The notes under the pieces: model-generated | The model's input: the letters and a program-made list of their open reading frames with translations, nothing else | Told to the model about the DNA's origin: nothing | Databases searched by the model: none | Source of the DNA: an uncultured Bartonella sp. | GTDB taxonomy: Bacteria > Pseudomonadota > Alphaproteobacteria > Rhizobiales > Rhizobiaceae | Assembly: GCF_945285465.1 (NCBI RefSeq) | Contig: NZ_CALYQK010000001.1 | Span: forward strand, 1 to 64,000 | Direction: 5' to 3' | Length of the DNA stretch: 64,000 bases | Shown here: positions 37,236 to 45,403 of the stretch, piece after piece | Numbering within the stretch: the stretch's first letter is position 1 | Layout of the letters: each line of letters starts with the position of its first letter | Program-made: the position numbers and the translations under genes

Positions 37236-38444
37236 GTGCGTAAAGTAAAAGCTACTCTTTTTGTCGGTTGTTGCGTTTTTTTTAGTGGCTGTATGTCGGA
37301 TAATCTACGGTCATTACAGCTTTCGTCGTCTAAACCATCATTAGAAACCACATCAAGCATCAGACCAAGCAGTCCTTTGCGCAATGTTGACAGTGCCGAC
37401 TATGAAGCGTGGAAAACTGCTTACACCGCCTATAATCGGCAAGCGAGTGTCTATTGGGAGCAAATTAGTGCAAAACGGAAAATACGTAATGCAAAACGGG
37501 CGCGGGGCCAAACAATTGAACTGTCGGACTATGTTTTGTCCCAGCCCCCTCTTTATAACGGGCCACGCAAGCCGGCTTCCGGCAGCAGTTCGGCGAGCCG
37601 CTCTCCTATACCGGGAATTGATGACTTTATTGCCGCTTCAAAACGCGTTTATGGCTTTGTTCCCGAACGTCCCGCTAACGAAGGTGAATTTATGCGCAGT
37701 TATGTAAATGCCGCACGGGAAATCGGCCTTACAAGTGAACAACTTGTTTCAATCTATGCATTCGAGACAGGTGGCGACGGCACACATGATTTGCAGTCGG
37801 GTGTGTTAAAAGGAAAAACAAATGCCCGACCGATTTCAACGGCCATTGGCTATAACCAACTCGTAGCAACAGCAAGTGTCAGCCTGATGTCCGAATATGG
37901 TAGCGATATTGCCCAGGAACTGAGACAACAGGCGCAAAATATGTCGGGCACAAAGCGGTCAAAATTGTTGCAAAAAGCTGTTATTGTCGAGCAAATGACG
38001 AACAAAGCAAAAACTGTCCCGCACAATTGGGGAGCGCAGGCCGAACTTGCCAAGACAGATGCAGGCTTGGGAATGCATGCCATGACAATGGATAAAGATG
38101 TTGGCCCACTGTTGCAAATTCATAAGCTAAAAACATCGGTCGCTTTCTTGCGTAAAAAAGGCCTATCACACTCGCTTTCGGGAGCAGAACTAGAAATGCT
38201 CAATTTAACCGGTGACGGCAATGGTTATGATATGATAACGATGCCAGCGTCTTACCAGAATAAAGTACCTACTGCCAATTTCTTTTTGCGCGCCGGATAT
38301 GAACGAAATCCAGTTGCCATCCGCAACAATACTGTTGCCACCCTCCTGAGTGCAACGGAAAACAAGATGCATGCAAATATGCAGAAGGAAGGCGCTCAAC
38401 TGCTCAATGGTATTTTTCAATCAACAGCGGTTGCCAGCAATTAA
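37236..38444 (+). CDS. Predicted lipoprotein with lytic-transglycosylase-like active-site pattern
   Basis: I do not recognise a named family with certainty. From the GTG at 37236 the protein has 402 residues and begins with a lipoprotein signal: RKVK, a hydrophobic core, and FSGC with the lipid-modified cysteine at position 19. After a Ser/Pro-rich linker the C-terminal two-thirds contain SIYAFETGGDGTHDLQSG and, about 25 residues later, AIGYNQLVATA. That Glu-then-Gly-x-x-Gln layout resembles soluble lytic transglycosylases and lysozyme-like folds. The open frame starts at 37014, but the extra 74 residues would bury the lipobox, so the GTG start is preferred without proof. It follows purN and ends before a terminator. 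Confidence 0.65.
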   Translation: MRKVKATLFVGCCVFFSGCMSDNLRSLQLSSSKPSLETTSSIRPSSPLRNVDSADYEAWKTAYTAYNRQASVYWEQISAKRKIRNAKRARGQTIELSDYVLSQPPLYNGPRKPASGSSSASRSPIPGIDDFIAASKRVYGFVPERPANEGEFMRSYVNAAREIGLTSEQLVSIYAFETGGDGTHDLQSGVLKGKTNARPISTAIGYNQLVATASVSLMSEYGSDIAQELRQQAQNMSGTKRSKLLQKAVIVEQMTNKAKTVPHNWGAQAELAKTDAGLGMHAMTMDKDVGPLLQIHKLKTSVAFLRKKGLSHSLSGAELEMLNLTGDGNGYDMITMPASYQNKVPTANFFLRAGYERNPVAIRNNTVATLLSATENKMHANMQKEGAQLLNGIFQSTAVASN

Positions 38445-38495
38445 CCGGTTTTATTTTCATTGTATCAATCGGGATAAAATTTCCGTTTGCGATAA

Positions 38496-38518
38496 AAAAG
38501 GCGGGAAAACCGCCTTTT
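38496..38518. terminator. Bidirectional intrinsic terminator between the lipoprotein gene and the amino-acid binding protein gene
   Basis: AAAAGGCGG (38496-38504), loop GAAAA, CCGCCTTTT (38510-38518). On the minus strand the stem is followed by six T, which suits the binding-protein gene ending at 38538. On the plus strand only four T follow. Confidence 0.85.
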
Positions 38519-38537
38519 AAAGTTGATTTCGTAATAT

Positions 38538-39653
38538 TTAGTATTCGGCCGAAACAATTTCACCATTATGCCACTTATACATCGAGAACACTTTCGATGT
38601 AATGTCGCCGCGCTCGCCATAGGTGATTTCCCCTAGTGTAGTTTTGATCGGCTCGCCCGACTTGATCGCTTTGGCAACAGCCTTTGGATCGGCTGACGAG
38701 CCAGCTTTCTCAATACCATAAACCAACACTTGCACAGCAGCAAAACCGTTGATTGCGAAGGTTTCAGGCGGAATGTTCTGGTCTTTCATAGCTTTTATTG
38801 CGGCTTGGGCATCCGGATTTTTACTTACATCAACAGGGTTGGTAAACATTGTTCCTTCTGCTGCATTTCCGGCAATCGACCATAGTTCGGTTGTATTATA
38901 GCCGTCACCGCCAATCAATGGAGCTTCAACCCCCTGTTCGCGCATCTGTTTCAATAAAAGCCCTGCTTCCGGATGATATCCGCCAAAATAGACGTAATCG
39001 ACTTTTTCCTGTTTGAGGCGGCTTACCATCACCGAATAATCTTTTTCACCCGGTGTAATGCTGCCATAGTAAACTTCTGTTACCCCACCCTTATTGAGTG
39101 CGTCTTTAAAAGCATCGGCAATGCCTTTGCCGTAGGTTGCCCGGTCATGAATGATGGCAATGCGTTTATCTTTGAGATGGTGCACATAGTAATCTGCCGC
39201 ATAGTCACCTTGTTGGTCATCGCGCCCGATTGTCCGGAAAACATTCCACAAACCGCGGCTTGAAAGCTCGGGTGTTGTTGACGAGGGCGTAATCATTAAA
39301 ACATCATTTTCTTCCAATATATTGGAAACCGGCAGAGCCGAATTAGACGTAACAGGACCAATTACATATTGAATTCCCTCACCGACGAGCTGGTTTGCCG
39401 CTGAAACTCCTTGCTTGGGATCTGCTGCATCGTCGTAAATTTTCAAAACCAGTTTTTCACCGTTGACACCACCATTCTTATTAATTTCGTCAACCGCGAC
39501 TTTGACGCCATTATTTGTCTGAATACCATAAGCTGCGACCGCCCCTGTTATCGGCCCGATAAATCCGACTGTTATATCGGCATAAGCAGAAGACATAAAA
39601 AAACTACTGGCCAAAGCCAGTGACGAAACTGTCGAAATCAGAAAATTGCGCAT
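38538..39653 (-). CDS. Periplasmic branched-chain amino-acid-type ABC transporter substrate-binding protein
   Basis: A 371-residue type I periplasmic binding protein of the LivJ/LivK (leucine/isoleucine/valine) family. A signal peptide is clear (MRNFLISTVSSLALASSFFMSSAYA, cleavage after AYA). The mature protein starts DITVGFIGPITGAVAAYG and keeps the ligand-binding TPSSTTPELS segment and the second-lobe VDYVYFGGYHPEAGLL. No membrane or ATPase components of the transporter (livHMGF) lie beside it, so it is either an orphan or served by a transporter encoded elsewhere. The ligand could be another amino acid or amide. Confidence 0.9.
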   Translation of the reverse strand: MRNFLISTVSSLALASSFFMSSAYADITVGFIGPITGAVAAYGIQTNNGVKVAVDEINKNGGVNGEKLVLKIYDDAADPKQGVSAANQLVGEGIQYVIGPVTSNSALPVSNILEENDVLMITPSSTTPELSSRGLWNVFRTIGRDDQQGDYAADYYVHHLKDKRIAIIHDRATYGKGIADAFKDALNKGGVTEVYYGSITPGEKDYSVMVSRLKQEKVDYVYFGGYHPEAGLLLKQMREQGVEAPLIGGDGYNTTELWSIAGNAAEGTMFTNPVDVSKNPDAQAAIKAMKDQNIPPETFAINGFAAVQVLVYGIEKAGSSADPKAVAKAIKSGEPIKTTLGEITYGERGDITSKVFSMYKWHNGEIVSAEY

Positions 39654-39756
39654 ACATCACCCTCTTTCAGCGTTATTGATCACCTTTATCTTGCATCAGA
39701 TGACGAAGATTTCAATTGCTTAAACGAATTTGCCGCTATAAAAGCCAAAAAACATG

Positions 39757-42321
39757 CTAATTCACCACGCCGCTGTCGTCCAACATTTCTTTGACTTTCA
39801 TTGCCAATTGTTTCAGCGTAAAGGGTTTGGAAAGAAAACCGAAAACTGCGTCTGGAGCCAAATTTTTGGCAAAGGCATCTTTGGCATAACCTGAAACGAA
39901 CACAAATTTTATTTCCGGATATTTTTTGCGCATTTCGCCGAGTAATGTCGGCCCATCCATTTCAGGCATCACAACATCGGACACCACAAGGTCTACTGCG
40001 CCGTTGCGTTCGCCGATGATATCGAGAGCCTCAAGACCATTTTCTGCCTCCAGTACCGTATAACCACGCGACTGCAGGGCACGAACGCCGCCCATTCTGA
40101 CTGCAGCCTCATCTTCAACCAAAAGTACGGTTGCTGTTCCCGACAAATCTTCACTTTTTTCCGGCTGCGATTTTGTCTGCTGAACTTTTTGCCGGTCATC
40201 TGATCCAATATTTTTGGAATCCGCAACAAACCGCGGCAAAAATATTCTAAATTTCGTGCCTTTTCCTTCATGGCTTTCGCAATAAATGTAGCCGCCCGTT
40301 TGTTTTACAATGCCATAAACCATCGACAGGCCCAGCCCGGTGCCCTTCCCCACTTCTTTTGTCGTAAAGAATGGTTCAAACATTTTTTCCTGAACGGCTT
40401 TGGGAATACCTGTGCCGGTGTCTTCAACATCCAGTTCCACATAGTCTCCAGAAACCAGACCACTATAGGAAAGTTCGTCGATTTGCTGTTTTTTTACATT
40501 TGCCGTAGTAATTGTAATTGTACCACCCGACGCCATGGCATCGCGTCCATTGATGACAAGATTCATCAGCACACGCTGGAAGGATGCCTGATCGACTTTG
40601 ACATCCCACAAATCACGGCCATGATTAAATTTCAAATGGATGTTGCTTCCTAAAAGTGGCATCAAAAGATTGCGCACATCGGACAACAACTCGGTCAGAT
40701 CGACCACTTCCGGACGAAGTGTCTGGCGACGGGAAAAGGCCAACAGTTGCTGGACGAGAGATGCGGCACGATTGGCATTATTCTTGATATTGATAAGATC
40801 GGCATGAGCAGGATCAGAACTGCGATGACTGGCTAGTAACAGATCACATGACATTAAAATTGCCGTCAATACATTGTTAAAATCATGGGCAATACCGCCA
40901 GCCAATTGGCCAACAGCTTGCAGTTTTTGCCCTTGCGCCATTTTGTCTTCCAAAGTTTTTTGAGCAGTTGTTTCAACCACAGACAAGATAGCTATTTCAT
41001 TATTTGCTGAGCGTTGCTCATTCGCTATTCCAACAAAAAACAAACGAAAATGACGATTTTTATCCGAAGAAAGAGTGGCCTCTATTGCCAAATTCGTCAG
41101 CCCGTTTGCGGCAATTTTTCTGAGTACGCCTTCAATCCCAGTTTTATCGCCATCAGCCATAACATTAAACAGCAATCTGTTTTCTGTGTCGTCCGACGTA
41201 ATATTGAAAAGATGACTAAAGGGACGGTTGATAACCAGAAATTTACCCTGCTGATTGATGATTGCCATAGCCAGTGGCGCATTTTTAAAGTATGCATGAA
41301 AAATATCTTTTGTTGTCGCCAGCGCGTGAAGCATATCGGCGCTATGCGCTACAGGCACCAACACAAGCCGATAGATTTTTTCGTCATTGTCATCATCGGG
41401 CTGTGTCGTGGCGCAAACATTAAATGTATCAACTTTCTCGCCATCACCCTTCAAAACGATTGAAAACTGATAATATTCCCGCGACTGTTCGATATTATTT
41501 TTTAATTGCAGCCATGTTGCGGGCTCGCTAGCAGTCTCGAACACTTCGTCAAAATGTAATTGGCCAATTTTAAACGTCGCTATATCAATGTGAAGCCAGT
41601 TTGATAAAGTGGCATTGAGATATAAAAAAGAACCGTTTGTGTCGAGCGACAGAAAGCCTGCCGGTGCTTGATCAAGGTGATTGATAGCCTCTTGTAGGTC
41701 ACGAAATAGCGGCTCGTGCATTTCATGAGCAAAGCTGATATCTTGCAAGCGCCACAACAAACATCCGTTTTTTCCTGACTTAATCGGGCGCACCGACAAA
41801 CTATACCATGACTGGGCGTGCCCGTCAGCGACCGGCCATAAGGGTTTGGTTACACGCAATTCTTCTTGGGCATTTTGTCCTGAGAGTGCTCGGGCATTCA
41901 ACCGATAAATAACCTGTTCGGCATCATGAATGTCTGACAAAAGCTGAAACAATGTTTTTGCGCTTTGTCCACCAACAATATTTTTTCCCGATGCGTTGGA
42001 TTTCAGGATGTAACCGGATGCATTTGTCAACAATATAGCATCGTCCAATAATTCGAGAGAACTAAAATTTTGACCGGACTGTAGCTGAGCGGTTGGTGAC
42101 AGAACACCCGCTCCCCACAAAATAAGCGAACTAAAACCAACAATCGCTAGAATAAAAAAAATTAACAGAGCAACAATATTTAGCCGTTCGTCATTGGTCA
42201 TAAAATCGGCAATTGCGACACAAACACAAATGAATAAAATCGCAATAATTGTTGGTTTATAAAAACGTCTTCTATTTTTTGAAAAAGTCGGTAGTCGCGC
42301 ATAATTTTCAGGCTTCGCCAT
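39757..42321 (-). CDS. cckA: Hybrid histidine kinase CckA, cell-cycle control
   Basis: CckA starts the phosphorelay CckA-ChpT-CtrA/CpdR that governs DNA replication, division and flagellation in alphaproteobacteria. The 854 residues have two membrane segments (about 24-42 and 48-70), PAS-like sensor regions (about 85-195, 210-325 and 340-450), a HisKA domain with H479 in LAGGIAHDFNNVLT, and an HATPase domain (N-box NLVINGRDAM, G-boxes DTGTGIP and GTGLGLSMVYG). A C-terminal receiver has D782 in VVSDVVMPEMDG. No truncation is visible. DivK, which down-regulates CckA through DivL, is also in this window. The neighbouring FliO-domain and dksA genes are common companions. Confidence 0.95.
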   Translation of the reverse strand: MAKPENYARLPTFSKNRRRFYKPTIIAILFICVCVAIADFMTNDERLNIVALLIFFILAIVGFSSLILWGAGVLSPTAQLQSGQNFSSLELLDDAILLTNASGYILKSNASGKNIVGGQSAKTLFQLLSDIHDAEQVIYRLNARALSGQNAQEELRVTKPLWPVADGHAQSWYSLSVRPIKSGKNGCLLWRLQDISFAHEMHEPLFRDLQEAINHLDQAPAGFLSLDTNGSFLYLNATLSNWLHIDIATFKIGQLHFDEVFETASEPATWLQLKNNIEQSREYYQFSIVLKGDGEKVDTFNVCATTQPDDDNDEKIYRLVLVPVAHSADMLHALATTKDIFHAYFKNAPLAMAIINQQGKFLVINRPFSHLFNITSDDTENRLLFNVMADGDKTGIEGVLRKIAANGLTNLAIEATLSSDKNRHFRLFFVGIANEQRSANNEIAILSVVETTAQKTLEDKMAQGQKLQAVGQLAGGIAHDFNNVLTAILMSCDLLLASHRSSDPAHADLINIKNNANRAASLVQQLLAFSRRQTLRPEVVDLTELLSDVRNLLMPLLGSNIHLKFNHGRDLWDVKVDQASFQRVLMNLVINGRDAMASGGTITITTANVKKQQIDELSYSGLVSGDYVELDVEDTGTGIPKAVQEKMFEPFFTTKEVGKGTGLGLSMVYGIVKQTGGYIYCESHEGKGTKFRIFLPRFVADSKNIGSDDRQKVQQTKSQPEKSEDLSGTATVLLVEDEAAVRMGGVRALQSRGYTVLEAENGLEALDIIGERNGAVDLVVSDVVMPEMDGPTLLGEMRKKYPEIKFVFVSGYAKDAFAKNLAPDAVFGFLSKPFTLKQLAMKVKEMLDDSGVVN

Positions 42322-42828
42322 ATTTTATAACTGCCTTCTAACGTCAAGATTGATTCTTGAATCCATATTGTCCCAGTTCATGCATTCCATGAAGCATTAT
42401 CGTTTTAAAGTGAATTTTTGTGAAAATCTTGATTTCGATATCCGTGAATAAACACACCTATTTCCACTCAATTTTGATCGAAAACAATGTTTAGCTCAAA
42501 AAAAATATGAAAACCATTCGTCAATTACAAAAAATTACGCATTTTGACGGCAATATGTGAATTCGACCAGAATGCCGTTTTTCAAGCCGATATCGTATGT
42601 TGATGGGCAATATTTTTATACAAGCAATTTAAGAGCTGCTTTTATTAGTGAAGATTAAAAGAGCTGTCGCAATTTGAGCTTTGCAATGTCTGAAAACATC
42701 CCCAACTTTTGCCTTTTTTTCTACGTACAAAAAGCGCAAGAGACATTTTTGTCAATTAAATAAATGCCGAGCCTAGCATAACGGCGAAAAACTCGGTATC
42801 GTTACGCACTTCACATAGGAGATAGAAT
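42322..42828. other. Divergent intergenic region between cckA and the FliO-domain gene
   Basis: About 507 bases without a gene. A weak promoter-like pair for the plus-strand gene is TTGTCA at 42749-42754 with CCTAGC 17 bases on. No TTAA-n7-TTAA CtrA site, terminator or repeat was recognised with confidence. Confidence 0.35.
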
Positions 42829-43749
42829 ATGCATGTTTGGTTAGAAAACCAAATTGGGCAATCGGCTGCGAATATTATCACCAGTCTTGTGGTGCTGATT
42901 ATTGTTGTTGCTGCAATAGTTGCTACGATTTCAATATTGCGTAAATTCAATGGCGGGACATTTGTTGTTGGTGGCAAATCGCGCACGCCACGCCTTTCCG
43001 TTCGTGATGCTGCTGCTGTTGATCGTACCCGTCGGCTTGTGCTTGTGCGGCGCGATAATGTTGAACATCTCATTATGATTGGTGGGCCAACTGATCTTGT
43101 CATAGAAACCAACATACAAACGGCTCCACCAAACACCGACCAGGATAGCGTTCGCGGGTTGACAAGTGAAATCAATGAACCGGTAAAACATGGTTCAACC
43201 CTTCGTGAACCGACAATGGCGCCTTCGCCTTTATCCGTCAAGGAACCTTCGCCATTGTCTGACAAGGCAACGCAACCTTTGCCGAATAATGCCACCAGAG
43301 TCGCCGGTGAATTAAATTCAAATGAACGGCGGCATCCTATTGGCAGCACAAAACCGGCAAGCGGTTTTAGTGCCGGTGTTACAAACAGAAACTTCAATTA
43401 TATCGCCCCTCGGCTTGATGTTAATGCATCGGACGACAATGTCGGTTTGTCGCAAAATATTGCGCCCACACAAGGCGAATATCGTGAACCAACTTTACCC
43501 CCGCGTGACACCCTTTCGGTTGACCGGTTTGATTCTTCACAACAAAACAATCCGACATCGCTGCCACACGATTTTATGCCCGACATTAAAAACGAAATAT
43601 TGACCGCCAATACCGGCATGCGTCGCGAACCATCATTCAATACACCTCCTTTAAACAAGAAGCCTGTCAAGAATATAGACAACGATCTGGATCTTATGTT
43701 TGAAGAGGAATTGAAGGGGGCAATAAGAAACGATAAGAACAAGCTATAA
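42829..43749 (+). CDS. FliO-domain membrane protein next to cckA
   Basis: A 306-residue protein with one N-terminal membrane segment (about 16-38, IITSLVVLIIVVAAIVATI). A FliO/MopB-type domain follows (about 45-110: RLSVRDAAAVDRTRRLVLVRRDNVEHLIMIGGPTDLVIE), which resembles the cytoplasmic part of the flagellar export component FliO. The remaining 190 residues are a low-complexity tail rich in Pro, Asn, Ser and Asp. No flagellar genes are nearby. Rhizobiales carry such proteins between cckA and dksA, usually annotated as hypothetical, so a flagellar role should not be assumed. CATAGGAGATAG precedes the ATG. Confidence 0.75.
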   Translation: MHVWLENQIGQSAANIITSLVVLIIVVAAIVATISILRKFNGGTFVVGGKSRTPRLSVRDAAAVDRTRRLVLVRRDNVEHLIMIGGPTDLVIETNIQTAPPNTDQDSVRGLTSEINEPVKHGSTLREPTMAPSPLSVKEPSPLSDKATQPLPNNATRVAGELNSNERRHPIGSTKPASGFSAGVTNRNFNYIAPRLDVNASDDNVGLSQNIAPTQGEYREPTLPPRDTLSVDRFDSSQQNNPTSLPHDFMPDIKNEILTANTGMRREPSFNTPPLNKKPVKNIDNDLDLMFEEELKGAIRNDKNKL

Positions 43750-43762
43750 ATGATTTTTAACC

Positions 43763-43787
43763 GAAAAAACCGGTGCGGTTTTTTCGA
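43763..43787. terminator. Symmetric intrinsic terminator after the FliO-domain gene
   Basis: CGAAAAAACCG (43763-43773), loop GTG, CGGTTTTTTCG (43777-43787): a perfect 11-bp stem whose own arms supply the A and T tracts. It lies 14 bases after the stop codon at 43749. Confidence 0.85.
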
Positions 43788-44179
43788 TTCTTTGTCTGCT
43801 TCGTGACCAAAGGTGCAATCAATTTGCTGAAAAGAAGTCGCTATCGTGATATACCTTTGATAGAAACACTGTGGTGGTACAGCATTTAAAAAGTACAGCA
43901 TTTAAAACAATTTAAATGTTCTAGCCAAAAGTGCAAAAACAGCCTCTGCGCTTTTTGCTGCACCAAAAGACTGTTGTCTCGAGCAAATTCGCTCGAATAT
44001 CCCTTATGGTTTTCGTGCTGTCAGCAAGAAAGCCACTTTGTATTTTTGAGCTTTGTTTCTGACCAGAAAAGAAACGATCATAACAAGACAATTATTGAAT
44101 ATAAATTCTGCTGATTGACAACTTAAAAGGCCATATTCACCATTCTAACAAGCACTTTCGGTACACAACTTGGCCGATT
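43788..44179. other. Repeat- and hairpin-rich intergenic region before dksA
   Basis: About 390 bases with no gene. It contains a two-copy direct repeat (43877-43907), a bulged inverted repeat GTGCAAAAA...TTTTTGCTGCAC at roughly 43935-43967, and a small CGAGC/GCTCG stem near 43980-43995. None has a clean T-tract in the dksA direction. Confidence 0.45.
43877..43907. repeat. Two-copy direct repeat, 16-base period
   Basis: GTACAGCATTTAAAA occurs at 43877-43891 and at 43893-43907, separated by a single A. The copies are exact. Confidence 0.85.
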
Positions 44180-44596
44180 TCAATCGTCTTTATAGGCTTT
44201 TTCCCGTTTTTCATGACGTTCCTGTGCTTCGATCGAAAGCGTTGCAATTGGCCTTGCATCAAGACGTTTTATGCTGATTGGCTCGCCTGTTTCCTCACAA
44301 TAGCCGTAGGTTCCATCATCAAGTCGTTCAAGTGCCGCATCTATTTTTGCAATCAGCTTGCGTTGACGATCACGTGCACGTAATTCAATTGCCCTATCTG
44401 TTTCAGATGAAGCACGATCAGCTAAATCCGGTTGATTGGCATTTTCTTCCTGTAAATTTTCCAGTGTTTCTCGTGCCTCGCGCAAAATATCATTCTTCCA
44501 AGCTATCAGTTTTGCTCGAAAATATATTTTTTGCCTTTCATTCATAAAAGGCTCGTCTTCGGTGGGATGGTACTCGGCGTTCAATCTCTCGCTCAT
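44180..44596 (-). CDS. dksA: DksA-family RNA polymerase-binding transcription factor
   Basis: DksA enters the secondary channel of RNA polymerase and, with ppGpp, adjusts rRNA and amino-acid promoters. The 138 residues have the long coiled coil (about 25-95) with the DRASSETDRAIELRARDRQRKL tip region, and the C-terminal globular domain YGYCEETGEPI. Only one cysteine of the usual four-Cys zinc finger remains (later positions read Arg, Ala and Ile), as in other rhizobial DksA proteins, so zinc-independent folding is likely. The start at 44596 has GGAGG eight bases upstream; the frame extends 19 codons further without support. Confidence 0.92.
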   Translation of the reverse strand: MSERLNAEYHPTEDEPFMNERQKIYFRAKLIAWKNDILREARETLENLQEENANQPDLADRASSETDRAIELRARDRQRKLIAKIDAALERLDDGTYGYCEETGEPISIKRLDARPIATLSIEAQERHEKREKAYKDD

Positions 44597-44801
44597 CGTC
44601 AAAGCCTCCACATATTGTAAATGGGGCTCTATATATTGATGATACAAATGCAAAACAAGACAAAAATGCTATTATGTCCATTTTTTTAACACAAAGGCAC
44701 TATAATATAATAAATGGAAGTATATCGTGATAGTAAAATTGTCTTATTTCAAGTTTATGTCCGTTACATTATCGTGTGTTTGTGAATATAGGAATTTCTA
44801 G

Positions 44802-45305
44802 GTGGTCGTGTGCAGTCATTCCATTATTGCCCTGATGCGCCATGGCGAGGCAGAAACAGCATCTGCTACAGGTAAGGACTATGATCGGGCCTTGTCGAAA
44901 AAAGGCTTTATTCAAGCAACAACGGCGGGAAAATTTTTAAAACACTATATCAACACGCCTGAAATAATTCCTTGTTCGCCATCCCTTCGTACCCGCCAGA
45001 CACTCGATGCCATCCACTTTGAACATCCGGTTAAAACAATATTTAACGACAAGTTATATTGTGGCAGCGTCACCGATTACCTTTCAATGATTGTCTCTGC
45101 CTTTGAAACCGGTTTTCCGGCTCTTGTCATTGGTCATAATCCGACAATCAGTACAGCCATCTCGCGATTGAGCCATTCAGATAACAGATCTTCACGTTTT
45201 TCAAAAATGTTACGACCTGTCGGCTTTGCCGTCATCGATTTTCCTGAACACATCGGTAAGGATATTGCCGGGCAAGGACAACTTGTCACTGTTATACAAC
45301 CTTAA
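44802..45305 (+). CDS. SixA-like histidine phosphatase
   Basis: A 167-residue member of the histidine phosphatase (phosphoglycerate mutase-like) superfamily. The catalytic motif LMRHGEAE near residue 11 and the second histidine in VIGHNPTIS are present, in the short form typical of SixA, which removes phosphate from histidine phosphotransfer proteins. The target here is unknown. It starts with GTG at 44802 behind AGGA; a second GTG two codons later is possible. It precedes ycjX by about 100 bases on the same strand. Confidence 0.85.
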   Translation: MVVCSHSIIALMRHGEAETASATGKDYDRALSKKGFIQATTAGKFLKHYINTPEIIPCSPSLRTRQTLDAIHFEHPVKTIFNDKLYCGSVTDYLSMIVSAFETGFPALVIGHNPTISTAISRLSHSDNRSSRFSKMLRPVGFAVIDFPEHIGKDIAGQGQLVTVIQP

Positions 45306-45403
45306 CAGGATTTTATCTTGCGCGTTTGGATTTACCGTACCATATGGTTAGAAATTGTGCGTGAGCGAAGCTCGTTGACGAATAAAGCAAGGAACTAGAC
45401 AAT

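Noticed and set aside
42756..43397. 213-codon minus-strand frame opposite the FliO-domain gene
   Set aside because: It is the antisense shadow of a well-supported gene with a good start signal; its composition (Arg/Ser/Thr-rich) is typical of a shadow.
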